A stretch of DNA of 64,000 nt from Nipponacmea schrenckii (Eukaryota > Mollusca > Gastropoda > Lottiidae), in contig JAUJPP010000005.1 in NCBI GenBank assembly GCA_030562195.1, forward strand, positions 17,719,106-17,783,105. The letters are read 5' to 3'. Below, piece by piece: positions 37,101 to 52,100 of the stretch. Position 1 is the stretch's first letter. Each line of letters begins with the position of its first letter. Made by a program: the position numbers and the translations under genes. Under the pieces are notes generated by a model. That model had not been told where the DNA came from and did not search any database. It worked only from the letters and a program-made list of their open reading frames with translations.

Positions 37101-40100
37101 AAATACTGTCAAACCTCGTGAGATTCTGTACGTCATTTAAGTCTTTTATACTAAAAATTGCCTGAAAATCACGTTATAAAACAAACAATTTTAGATTGTC
37201 TTTATAAAATATTTATATGCTTGAAATATTGATTGATAGAAATATTCACTATTTATATATTTTTGATACAGGTACATGATTATATGGTAGGTAATGGCTT
37301 GAAACCTTGTAAGATGTTATACAAAAAACATAACGACTGTTTAAGATAAATGCATTTGTATGAGAAACGATTAAAATCTTATTTATTATAAATTTTTACC
37401 ACTTCACATGTTATTCTCTGACAATTTAAACCTTTTATATCTATGATACCTCAATCACTTATGTTATCGTACAGTATACAAGGTTTTATGTTTTCATCCA
37501 CAGAAAAGAGAAGATTGAAACCTTCTATATAAGATTTTAAAAGGTTTTAGATCTGACTGTTTATTATAGATTATTTTGTTGTTTTATTCTTTATAAGAGA
37601 AATAGAGGCAGGAGCTTCTAGGTTTATTACATACTACGTTTTTAAGCACAAGATATATAGATATACTGATTCTAGTTTTATTGCATACTACATGTATGTT
37701 TCTAAACACAAGATATATAGATATACTACTACTAGGTTTATTACATACTATGTTTCTAAACACAAGATATATAGATATACTGATTCTAGTTTTATTGCAT
37801 ACTACATGTATGTTTCTAAACACAAGATATATAGATATACTACTACTAGGTTTATTACATACTATGTTTCTAAACACAAGATATATAGATATACTACTTC
37901 TAGGTTTATTACATACTACGTTTCAAAACACAAGATATGGATATACTACTTAAAGGTTAATTACATACTACGTTTCATAACACAAGATATATAGATATAC
38001 TACTTCTAGGTTTATTACATACTACGTTTCGAAACACAAGATATGGATGGTTTTATTTCTTCTTAGGTCTCTATTCCAATTTTAGAAAAAAAGCTTTCTA
38101 CCTCAGATGTTTTTTACCTTTTTTCTTCAGGCGTAGTAATTTAAGAATCTTTATTTCTTATGAGTTTTATTTAGCTATTTTATCATTCTATGGTAAATTT
38201 TAGAAAATATGTAATTAAACTCTTTCTACAGCTGGCATAATAAAACAAATAAATATAAATTGTATTGTTATCAATGTTTCTAATAATTTTAGAAGTTTTG
38301 CTCAGATCCTTAATAAAAATATGACAAATACAAGGATTGAGGACAGTTCATTTTAAACCTGAGTCTGTACCTCTAAATTCAATTGATATTTTGACATTCG
38401 GTTTGGAATATTCTTTTAAGGAATCAGGGGTGCAGATCGCTTTTACAATGTGGGGGGATCATTGGTGACCCAGGATTTACTCAAAATCACTTGACAAATA
38501 CCCTTATGTTCCCCCTTTTGCCCACAGCGATTATTTTTACGCCTGTGCGATTAAATTCGCTTGTCTGCCTGTGTCCGATGTATTCTACAGGGCGGGATAG
38601 GCCCCGACAGGGCGCTGGGCGACCGATACCTTACAAACTATCAACTTTAATTTCTGTCTCCTGTCCCCCCTGGATCTGCACCCCTGTAAGGAATCTTTCA
38701 CAAAATACACACAATAACTACTCGATATTTTTTTACTCTTTTATATATTAAATGCTTGCCAAAGAACACAACTAAACTCATTTGATAAAAAATATTTAAG
38801 TCTGTCATTGCTAAAATGATTGGTGAATGAAGCAAAATTTGTTATGGACATATTCTATAGAGGCTCTGGTCAGTTAAGCTCTACATTTGTAAAAAATTAA
38901 GTTAAAGGGGATATTCTCAAAATTTTGTGTATTAGGGACACTGGTAGCAATTATTTCCAATTCTCAATCAGATTTTTGGTTTCTGCTATTCCATTCAAAA
39001 TTTTGAAAACTTCTTTATTATCCATATACTGTGAAACCTCTGTAACTGGCAGGCTGTCGGACCTGTGATAAATGCCGGTGTGGAGGTGTTGCCAGTTTAC
39101 CTGTAGCAGTGGTAATACATAAAAGCATGATTAATTAGTGATTAATTAGCATGTGTCGTATTCATCTTTCATGCCATCAAATGTATTAACTTCAATTAAT
39201 ACCAATTCAGATGGTGGTTAAGAGAGGCCAATTAAGTTAAGTTTAACTACTTTGGGACTTGATTTACTGGGGTTTATCTTCTATATATTATATAGTGATT
39301 CAGCCGGGACTTTTCAAATATACCAGTTTAAACTGGATGCCCGTTCATAGAGGTTGCGGTTTGAAGGGTTTTCACTGTAATATAATTGCTAAAATGCTTG
39401 CTGAATATTTTTTTAAAACTCATTTGATCATCAATAATATAAAAAGCATATGAAGAGATAGTGAGTAGAAACAATTTATATGTAATGGTATAATAGTAAT
39501 AATAATAATAACAATTTCTTTATTGGGTTATCAATTAGGACTAAGCCTTTCTAACATTGAGCCCGTTAAAATATAAAATCTACAATTAACACATATACAA
39601 GGCGATAAAAAACATTTATGTACAGTTTATAATCAGCCTATAAATACTCTAGAAATGGAAGGGGAGAATTATATAATATTATGTTGAATACGCAGTTAAA
39701 ATAAAAATGATAATGTCCATTTTCAATCTCCATAAAAATGGAGTTTAGACAATTTCTGAAAAGAAGAGACTGATTTGGCTTCTGTTTTTTTAACTGATAG
39801 ATTATTCGACAATTTTACACCTTATATTTTAAACTGATAGCTATAGGTATGGAATAACAAAAGTTGTACACTAATGTACTAGTAAACACTCTGACATAGT
39901 CAACATATAAGATGGTTCATTGAACATAATATTTAATATTTAACTATAGATTGACTCCTACACTATTTTTGATATGTTCTTTTCTCTTTTATTCAGATTG
40001 TTATAGTAAACTATAATTTCACATAAGTTTAAATACGTCCTGCATCATGTCCAAACCACACCCCTATTCGTCATTCTTTCTCATGGCTGTGGTAATGCAA

Positions 40101-43100
40101 GTTAGGAAAATTACATTATCATAGCTAAATATTGTCCAATTAAACTTGCTCTAAAATTGTTATGGACAATACAGAATTAAGTAAGATTTCCTGTAAAGAA
40201 TTGAAGCTGTTAGAAAATGAAAACCATACTGGGTTTTGTTTACATGACCTTCACCTCTTCTCTATTTCTGTTCTACCTAAACCAAGATTTGATTGGTTGG
40301 TCATAAAGTGAATGTATTACGAAGTTTAGTTAGCTTTGCTTGATACTGAGAGTAGACTTATATGCTGCTGTCCTTGCAGAATTTCCCTAATTGCACACTG
40401 CATGGTGTTTCTCGTATTCATTAGCTCATAAGGTGCAGAAGAGTAGGATGTAAAACTTCATACAACAGATAAATGGATAATGTTACATAATACATATTAT
40501 GTTCCTAGCAAAAAGTGCTAGGATATCAGTGTTATAGGATTATTAACAACCAGCTTTAAGTGGCTCTACTGTTTAAGAAAAAAAGAAAAAGGTCGAAACA
40601 GTCTATATAAGTATAATAATAATCACAGTTTTATCTATTTAGTTATTTGATAGAATTATGTAAATAAATAATAAACACATATCATGATAATTCAGATGAT
40701 ATATCAGTTTATCAAACGGGAAGATATTATAACTACTGATAAATATTCATATATAACCATATATGGTCCTTCAATACAAGGCTTTAGTATAGTTTTTTAC
40801 CCAGTTATACTTAAAGGGATAATTGGTCTTAGAATGAACATAAAATTTAAAAAATTTTAAACTTGGTCAATAAGTGTCTTATTCATCAGTAAATATACTT
40901 GCTGCTATAAATAACATAAAAAAATTAATAAACATCCCAAAAAAGCAAGTAAATATCCATAAGCATTTGATTATAGAAAAACACTTAAGAAATTGATGAA
41001 GTGTTTTTTAAAAAGACTTAGTTTTGTGAGTTTTCCAGATTCTGTTACTTTATGACACCAGGTAAGTTCACTGATGAATATATACTCATATTGAACTTTC
41101 TTGAGAACTAAAATTTTATGTTCATTCTAAGACGTAGTATCCCTTTAAAAAAACATTAAGTATGTTGATCTGTCTTCATTTACAATGAAATATTTTACTA
41201 GAAATATTTGGTCTAGTGATTCTTATCAAATAAGATAATATTAAATATTTTGTGATTTATTAGTTTTACACCCCTGTCAGTCTATGATAGCTATTTTGAT
41301 GTTTAAATTTCACTACCTCATTGTCCACATGTGGAGCTTAAGTTATATGCAGCATGTTACCACAATATAAAGACCTCCTGCAAATTTTCAATATAAATAA
41401 GAACTAATATAAAGAGACCACCTTCAATGTGAAACCAGCGACCATGTATTTTCACCTCAATAATATTAAAATGAGTCAATTAAGTGACCATAACTGTTAT
41501 TAATATCACCTTTGTATATATGTTATGTGATTTACATGTAGGATTATAGACTTTTGTTCATTTGAAAATGAATTTGGTCTACATTATTTGTTATTTTTAA
41601 TTGATAAAACCATAGCAAGATTCTTTAATACAGGCTTGTTCTTATATAATTTGCTTTATTTTTCAGAAAAAATGTGAGAAATATTGGGTAGATTTAGGCC
41701 AATCAAAAGAATTTGGAGATATAACAGTTACAGCAGTATGTATCAACCAGGGATGCTGATTTTTATGTATTTTCCAGTAGGCATGTCTGATTGAAGCTCT
41801 TTGCAAGTCTGCTATTTTTGTGCTTTTTTCATGCATTCTTGATGAAAATAAGTACAAGATCATTATTTACATGTTGAAATGTCCGTTGGGAAATTTTTTA
41901 AATCAACAACCCTGGTATCAACATTTTTTGGAATCTCAGAATTCCTTATGATCTTTCAAAAAAAAATGGATATTCTTTTTTCAAATTAAAGCTGCTAGTG
42001 GATCTTTTTTTTCTTGGTATCTTTTAAGAGCACTCCATATGTAATGTTTTTATCAATGAGTCAACTTGTAAACTATTAAAAATTTCGTGTCAACAAATGT
42101 GTTTTCAAAAACAAGTCGCTCAGAAACGAAATTTAAAGCTCTCATTGCTTTGGTGATCTTATAGATGTGAGCCAATGAAATTGCAATCAAAATGTCAAAT
42201 GTCATCATGTCGGCAATCATCATAGTGAGAGTAGTGGATCCAGTATCCATGACATCGTTACTGGAGTTTATGACCTTAATTTTAGATATAGGACTTAAAT
42301 ATTACTGTCTAATTCATCTACCATGTTGTAGCAAGTAGGTCTCCACGTAGGCCCCGTTGGACATCAAATTAATATCGTGGGATATTTTCAGATATGCGCC
42401 AACATTTATGTGGACTCAAGTCTTAAACTAGTAAATTAGCTGGCTTGATGAAAGGACACGTGTTAAAAATCTTCCTTGTAAATCAATTTGGTACATACAG
42501 TTGAACCTGTATTCAGAGACCACTCATACAAAAACGGTCTTTTAATAAAGGTGGTCTCTTAATGAGAGGAACTGCACGACCATTTTGTTTTGACATTTTG
42601 GAAATCATAGGATCTTACTTTTACTCATTCATGTGTAGTTAGGTTTTTTACCGCTTTTACATGCTGTCTCCGATCTACCGAACTGACAGGATACCCAATT
42701 CTGTTGTATTTTTTTTCCCTTTTCAATACCAAATTTTCACGGAAACTATTGTTTTCAATGTCAAAATTCTATACCGTAAATCGATCAGATATCATTCTAT
42801 ACTTGTATTTAAATTGCCGGTAACACACGTTAATCCATTTTCACCTGATAATATTTTATGTTATTTGTAGGAAGAAGAAACTCTACCAATGAAAGATTTT
42901 TATCGTCGTAGGATATGTTTATCGTATAATGGCTCCCATCATAGAGTGACTCAATTTCATTATATTGGTTGGCCAGATCATGGAATACCTGATCACCCTT
43001 CACTGCTCAATATAATGATCAATTACATGAGACTAGAACGAAAGAAACATGATATTCCTTTAGTTGTACATTGTAGGTAAGTATTGCATTAAGTAAAAAG

Positions 43101-46100
43101 TTTGGGCCATTGTTTGATTTAATCTTGTATTCTATAAAACCTATGTAAATATCTTGAACATTGGTTATAAAATTAGTACAGTATAAGAATGGCCCACCAT
43201 TGCACAATGAACAAAGTAAAAGTTTTTTTAATTCTTTCTTTTATTTTTATGAGAATCGGAATTTCAGACATAATATATTAGTGATAGTCTAGAAATGTCT
43301 TTCAAATTAACATTTACTTTTTACAGAGGACTATTTTCAGTCCAAGTTTGGGACTTATAAAGGTTAAGCAACATTCATTTCATTGAACACTTGCCTTACA
43401 ATGGACAATTTTGAATATTTCAGTGCTGGTTGTGGACGAACTGGTACAATATGTGCTATAGATTATGCCTGGACATTATTAAATGAAAGGGTAGGTTATT
43501 GGATTATTGTGAAACACCTCTTTTCCTTATCACCTCCAATAGCATCTGGAGCCACGGTGGCTCCGTGAATTGGACACTTGCTTTCTATCATGTGGGTCCA
43601 GGGTTCAATGCCAAATATTATGTTTCTAGATATTTAAAAAAAAAATTTTGAGCACCAAAATGTATGTGACTATGAATACGGTCAAATGGTTCTAAATTTG
43701 CAATCTAATGATATTATTTCTGTTAAATTTACAGAAAATAGAAAAAGACTTCAGTTTGTATGATATTATATTGAAAATGAGAGAACAGAGACAATCCATG
43801 GTCCAAACACCAGTAAGTTTTGTTAATTTGAAAGTATGAGGATGAAAAAGGAACTTTCTGCTGTCAAATGCCTTCATCAGGGTCCATGATATGTTGCCAT
43901 AACAAGTGGTTGAGAAGAATACATTGAAGCACTGACAGAGATTAGAACCCACCAACACCATACAATACTTAATGATAGTGATCTAACCTTCATCAAAGTT
44001 AAAGTGATAATGTGTCTTAGAATGAACATAAAATATTAGTTCTCAAGTATGGTCAATATGAGAATATATTCATCAGTGAACTTACCTAGTGACATAAAGT
44101 AACAAAAATCGGAAAAATTGATTAAGTATTTTTCAAATGATCAATTGATAATTATTAATTTTGTTTGGATATATCAGATTATAAAAGGATTCTGTTATGT
44201 TATTTATGACGGCAGATATATTATATATACTCTTATTGGCCATGATGAAAATTGTTAAATTCTATTTTCATTTTAAGATTTTTAAAAATAAAATTTGTTT
44301 CTTATCCTTTCAATCATTTGACAAGAGTTTTGAATATTAAATTATTTTCAGGATCAATATGAGTTAGTACACCTGGTGATGGAGAATTTATTTACAGAAT
44401 GGATTAAGAAATATGATATGAATAATGATGTAGTAACGGAACAGGTATTTATTATTAAATGTCCTACGTGTAATATAGCATTAACAAAACCAATCATTTT
44501 TATGTAAAATACACAAGGGACTAGGGTGAAACTGTCAGTGTTAGAACTCTGTAAGCAGTAACAACCCTACTGTTGAGAAACATGTTTCCCATCAAATAAA
44601 ATTAATTGTTGACATAAGATTTACATACTGGTTACGTATCACTATGGTTATATACCACTATAATGGTTACGTATCACTATGTTTATATACTACTATACTG
44701 GTTACGTATCACTATGTTTATATACTACTGCGCATGAGCAACAGGAACAGGAAACATACTGCGCATTTCGAGGCTTGGAAACATCACTTGGTAGCGTGGC
44801 GTCTGCCATGTTAACATCATATACATCTCAATCATCTATATGTTTGTATTGTAATGTCACCCCGGGGTTTTTATGTATTGTCCTGTTTGTGTTATCATCT
44901 ACATCAATAAATAATCATCAACATCAACTATGGTTTTCATTAATTTGGTATATTTTGCCACACCAAAAAAAATGTTCACATTGGTGGTGCATCTACTGTT
45001 TTCTTCTGAGATATAATATTATGTAATTCTGTTTGCCAAGCTAAATGAAATGTAAAGATTTTCCCTTAATTTATTTCAAGCATGTGATAATGATCCCTAT
45101 TTGACCATCATATTGCATGTATGTTCAATTTGATATTTACTTGATATTATTACTCTTTCAGTTATATTATAATGTTGACCTAGGTAAGTATAATAATTGT
45201 TCTTTCAGTATTTCAGCCATCTGAATAGTCTCAAGCAAATAATTCTGATCTAAAACTTTAAAATCTCAAATTTTAGGGGAAAAACGTTCTTTTAAAAAAA
45301 AAATCTATTGGTTTATTAACTAATTGTAATGGCTGAGTTTATTAGACATATGCTATAGAAAACTTAAAAGCAATAGAATAGAAATTAGAATAAACCCACT
45401 GTGCTGAATAATATCAAAAACCATTCACAATATATGATAATATTAGAAAAAATAATATAATAATTTTATAGAAACCGTCCCGCATGTCATATGACATTAA
45501 AAAAAATCTACAAAGCTATATATTAGAAACAACCCACAGTGCTATATGATATCAGAAACTATCCACAGTGCTATAAAACATTTGAAACCATCCATAACGC
45601 TATATAATATTAGAAACAACCCACAGTGCTATATATTAGAAACAACCCACAGTGCCATATAACATTAGAAACAACCCTCAGTGCTATATATTAGAAACAA
45701 CCCACAGCCTTCGTCTTTCATGTAGTGATTTAAGCGAGCATAAATATAAAAGACATATTTCTGACAGTCCTACTGGCAGTTGTGGTTATACAATTGAAGA
45801 CACCATTTTCTCTTAGAATGTCCCTTACATTCAGATGCCAGAAACCACTCAATTCATCTTCTACCTTCAATTTATCACAACATCGACATTCTCCTTTTCG
45901 GTATTCCGAATGACATAGAAACATCCAACATAATCTTTGAACAAATTCTTTCCTTTTTTGACATCAGCAGAAGATTCAAGATATAATATTCAAGAATCTC
46001 AATCTTATATTTAAACTTTATTGTATTCTCCTGTCTTTTTATTTTCTTCCACGAAATTATTTAAATGTCTGTAGCATTGTAAAATATGTTTGTCTGGAGA

Positions 46101-49100
46101 GGGCTAATATAGGCGTAGCCTGCTGCCCAATTCAGTGTAAATAAAAAAACACAACCCACAGCGCTATTTATTAGAAACAACCCACAGTGCTATATATTAT
46201 AAACCATCCATGATGCTATATAATATTAGAAACAACCCACAGTGCTATATATTAGAAACAATCCACAGTGCTATATAACCTTAGAAACAACCCACAGTGC
46301 TATATAACATTAGAAACAATGCACAGTGCTATATATTGTTAGAAACCATTCATAATGCTATATTATATTAGAAACAATACACAGTGCTAAATATATTGTT
46401 AGAAACCATCTATAATGCTATATAACATTTGAAACAACCACCAGTGCAATATGATATTAAATACTATCCAAAATGCTATAAGCTTATAAAATAAGAAACC
46501 ATCCATAGTGCTATAGAACCTTAGAAACCATCCACAATGCTATATATTAGAAACAATCCACAGTGCTTTATATTGTTAGAACAATACACAGTGCTTTATA
46601 TTGTTAGAAACAATCCACAGTGCTATATATTAAAAACCATCCACAATGCTATATATTAGAAACAATCCATAATGCTATATTATATTAGAAACCATCCATA
46701 ATGCTATATAAAATTAGAAACAATCCACAGGGCTATATATTGTTAGAAAGCATCCATAATGCTATATTGTATAAGAAACAATACACAGTGCTATATATAT
46801 TGCTAGAAACCATCCATAATGCTATATATTGGAAACCATCCATAATGCTATATAAAATAAGAAACAAGCCACAGTGCTATATATTGTTAGAAAACATCCA
46901 AAAGGCTATATTATATTAAAAACAATACACAGTGCTAAATATGTTGTTAGAAACCATCCATAATGCTATATAAAATTAGAAACAATCCACAGTGCTATAT
47001 ATTGTTAGAAAGCATCCATAATGCTATATTACATAAGAAACAATACACAGTGCTATATATATTGTTAGAAACTATCCATAATGCTATATAAAATTAGAAA
47101 CATTCTACAGTGCTATATATTGTTTGAAACTATCCATAATGCTATATAAAATTAGAAACATTCCAAAGTGCTATATGACATTAGAGACCATCCACAAAGC
47201 TATATATCAGAAACTATCCATAATGCTATATAAAATTAGAAACATTGCACAATGCTATATAACATTTGAAATGACCACCTGTGCTATATGATATTAAATG
47301 CTATCCACAATGCTATAAGCTTATAAAATTAGAAACCATCCATAATGCTATATAAAATTAGAAACAATCCACAGTGCTATATAATATTAGAGGTTATCTA
47401 CAAATTTTTATAATATTAGAAACAAGCTACAAAGCTGTATAACATTAGAAACCATCAACAATGCTATATAAAATAAGAAACAATCAACAGTGCTATATAA
47501 CATTAGAGATCATCCACAAAGCTATATTAGATAAGAAACAATCCACAGTGCTATATATTAGATTAGAAAATTCCACAATCCTATATTAGATTAGAAACAA
47601 TCCACAATGCTATATATTAGAAACCATCCATAATGCTATATAAGAAACGATCCATAATGCTTTATAATATTAGAAACAATCCATTATGCTATAAAATATT
47701 AGAAACAATCCATTATGCTATATAATATTAGAAACAACCCACTCTGCTATATAAAATTAGAAACAATCCATAATGTTAGAAACCATCCACAATGCTATAG
47801 AACATTAGAGACAATCCACAATGCTATTTTATATTAGAAACAATACACAGTGCTAAATAAATTGTTAGAAACCATCCACAATGCTATATAACATTTGAAA
47901 CGACCAACAGAGCAATATGATATTAAATACTATCCACAATGCTATAAGCTTATAAAATAAGAAACCATCCATAGTGCTATAGAACCTTAGAAACCATCCA
48001 CAGTGCTATATATTAGAAACAATCCACAGTGCTTTATAATGTTAGAAACAATCCAGTGCTATATATTGTTAGAAACAATCCACAGTGCTATATATTAGTA
48101 ACAATCCACAGTGCTTCATATTGTTAGAAACAATCCACAGTGCTATATATTAGAAACAATCCACAGTGCTATATAAAAAAGAAACCATTCCACAGTGCTA
48201 TATAACATTAGAGACCATCCACAATGCTGTATATTAGAAACTATCCACTGTATTTGATAACATTAGTAGTAACTTGCTATCTCTCTATCAAGCTTGTTAT
48301 AGTGAATAATTATTTCTTTGAAAATGTGGCAAGATTTTTGTGACATAATTCAGCTTAAAAGGAACCTAGCTTTTTCAATCAGAATTAAATACCCTGTATT
48401 CCACAGCTTTTCTACTCCAAAACATTATGAATTATTCTACTAAGAGGAAAGTGGCTACCTTCTTTAAAATTCCATTCCCATGCTCTAAGCGACTGCACTA
48501 TAGTCATTACTATTTATTTCAGCCTATGAAGCATTTTATAGACGGTGCAAAACTGCACCTCGAACAGCTGAATATGAAAATTATGTGCGGCAAAGCAGAA
48601 ATGATTATGAAAATATAACATTGCCCACCCTAATGCGAGATCCAGAATCTAGTAAGATGCATGCTTACTTCAGGCATGAACACTGCATGTGTGAGCAACT
48701 TAAGTTGGTAAAGGGAAAGCTTTTGCTTCACAATCCAATTTTTACAGCCTTTGACAATGTATGTTATGACAGTGTATAGTGCCAAGGTTTCTGCTTCTGC
48801 TTCCCTTTGGATATAGTAAGCAAGCAAGTTAAGGTGGAAAGGGCAAGCTTTTGCCTCACAATTCACTTTTTACAGCCATTGAAAATGTATGGTGCCAAGG
48901 TACAGCCTTTGACAATGTATGTCAAGATAATGTATGTAAAGTCAATGTATGTCAGGACAATTTATGTAAAGTCAATGTATGTCAGCACAATGTATGTCAA
49001 GTCAATGTATGTCAAGTCAATGTATGTCAAGTCAATGTATGTCAAGTCAATGTATGTAAGGACAATGTATGTCAGGATAATGTATGTCAAGGCAAACGTT

Positions 49101-52100
49101 TGTCATGACATGGTATTGGTGCCAAGGTTTCTTCTTCCCTGTGGATGTAGTATCTAACTGCAAACATCTTTGTACTTATTCTTGCAAACATCTTTGTTCT
49201 TGTCCTTTGTTCCCGAGCTCTGGCTTTTATTATGAATATAATGTATATCATATCATATTATCAGCTTTTTTATAGAGAATAAACATGCTGATACAACATT
49301 TATTGTATAAGTGCTTTAAATGAGAAACTCCCAGTTAAAAATGCAAGGGGGCATACAGTTTCAAAGACTTCTAAATTTAAAGGGTCCCATTTTTATTATC
49401 TTTTGATATTTTTCAAAAACATTGTAAATTATACCTGACGATAGTTAACATAATGTTTATATAGACCTCTAGTTTTACTAATTAATGCTCTCAATGCATG
49501 TAAAATTCTCAAATATTGCTTGAGGTACAAATGAAAATTGTACATAAAAATTTGAAACTTTGTCAATGAGAGTATATATTCATTGGTTGGACTTACCAGG
49601 TGCCATGACTAAAGTATAGGACCTCTAGTCTATATATTGTGATATATTAATGAAACTAAATGATCATTGAAAATCACTGATTAGTTTAGTTGATTATAAC
49701 TTAGGAGCTACAGGTCAATTGCTGGCGGAGAGGAATTGTCTTGCCTAATAGGTTTTGGTGAGATGCGGAGGTGGGTTGCAAATGCATAGGCAACTTGGAC
49801 CTGATGCAGAGGTAAAAGGTCACAAGCTCATAAGGTATAGAGGCAACTCAAGTCAGTTGTGGTGGTGCATTTGAGTCAGTGACCTGAAGAAACAGAGATT
49901 TGCTCAAACAAGCATAAAGGGGGTCTCAAGCTAAAGAGGCGGTGTAGTACTATGTGGGGGTGTTTATTAAGATAATCTAGTAATTTTTCCTGATTATTCC
50001 AGAATATTCTTGTTGATACCAAATATGGATGCTACTAATCACTTTTGACCCTAGAAATCAAATTTTGTTGCAGAAGGTGAGGATAGAGTTGAAGAAGATA
50101 TCTATGTGAACGAAGATCTGGATACAGAAGAAAATATCTATACAGAATGTGGTGATAGCAATGACACGAGTTTTCCCAAACCTGTGGTAGTTCCAACCAA
50201 AGAGTACTACAGTAATGTGAATGTGAAGGAAAGTAACCAATCAGCTGCTCAGAGCCAAGTGTATGCTAATGAGGAATCACCCAGAGAAAGAACTTACAGT
50301 TCCTGCAGTTCACTCAATGAATCCAGGGTGGTGGGCGAGATGTATTCTATGGTAGACATCCATAAAAAAGGTAAAATTTTCCAAGTCTAAGTTTTGGTCT
50401 TCTGTATTTTTGAATTACAAGTAGGGCCTATATACAATATTTCACCTGCTTAACAAGTAGTTTAAACTTCTGATCTATTTGGAGATAAAAACATGACTGT
50501 TAAAAAAATAGTGCATCTTTGAATGAACATAATTTTCAAAAATTTCAACTTTGTTCAGCTTAAATTGATTACATTTTTCAAAAATTACTTAGTTTTGTGA
50601 GTTTTCCACATTTTGAGGGGATTCTGTTACTTTATGACACCAGGTAAGTTTATTGATGAATATACATACATGTTGACCATTCTTGAGAACTAATATTTTA
50701 TGTTCATTCTTAGATCCAATATTACTTTAGGCCCCATAGGCCTATGCCATAAATTTGAACTAGGTGAAGTCAAATGCATTGTGTTTTAGCTGGACTGAAT
50801 CAAGTGTCAAGTATTTTAACTAGCTTGGATATGATATATATTTTAACCAGCTTGAAAATGTCATGTTTATCAGCCAAATGCCATGTTTTAGCTAGAATGT
50901 GTTAAATGTCACACATTTAGCTAGAGTGACACAATAAGAATAAAATCAGGTCGCAAATGTCATGTGTTTTTTCAAGGTTGGGTCGAATGTCATGTTTTTA
51001 GCTGGATTGGGTCAAATGTCATGGTTGTCATCTCTTTATTTTGTTTGAGTCAAATGTCATATATCATCTGGTTTGAGTCAAATGTCATCTGTTTATCTGA
51101 TTTGAGTCAAATGTCATCTGTTTATCTGATTTGAGTCAAATGTCATTTGTTTACCTTGGTTGAATCAATTGTTATCAAATGCTTTTATTGATTCATTAAT
51201 GTTTCACTTCAAATCACCAAAAAAGCAATATTGCCTATATGGTAGTACATTTTTTTTACCTTTATCTCTGCATAGATTTACTCAATAATGTGAGAAGCTT
51301 AAATCAAAAATTTCCCTTGGTTAGAAACAAGGTACGAGTCCAATCTTCTTGGATAAGAGATAAAATACCACTTGAACTTGTAAAGAGAGCCCATAGCTAT
51401 GAAAATTATACCTTACCACCTCAACAAACACCAAATTATGAAAATATGACAATAGGTAGACTAGAATTAAATATCCCCTTATCCCTGACTTTAAATTTTC
51501 TATGTGTTTATCATCATAAAGTGCATTTTTTCTTTTTCTTTAAAAGTACATGTATGTGCACATCTGCGTGCTACTTCATTTATCTACCTCTTCATTTTAA
51601 CTTTTTATCCACTAAAATATGACACAAAGATATTCCAGACTTTTTTTTTCTGATTTTTGTTCTTATTCAATCTGCTTTCTGTATGTTAAATAAATAATTC
51701 AAAATCAGTTCAATATAGCTTTTATGAAACATGCATCTGTTTGCAAACTATGCACCATACCCCGCATGGGCATGAAATAAAAAGTATGAAAAATACTTGT
51801 TTGTCTTGAAAATTTAACTTTAAGATGATTTTATTAGTTATCTGATTGGTCACTCACTAGAATTGATTTAAATTTTATGTTTTGTAACAGAACTTTTGTT
51901 ATCCAATCGGATTACTGTATTTCTTAAAATCTGGATTTTTATTTAAATTTTTATTATGGTTCGAGGTTAATATAAAGTATTTTAGCTTTCAATGTTTGTA
52001 ATGATGCTTTATTATGTTATTTTCAATGTCTGAAATGCTGAAATAATGTTTTTATTAACATCCATACATACAGAATTTCTGAATACATGATAAATCAGAA

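Noticed and set aside
48807..49157. MYVKS / NVCQ repeat proteins
   Set aside because: Two frames of a 15-bp array inside a phosphatase intron.
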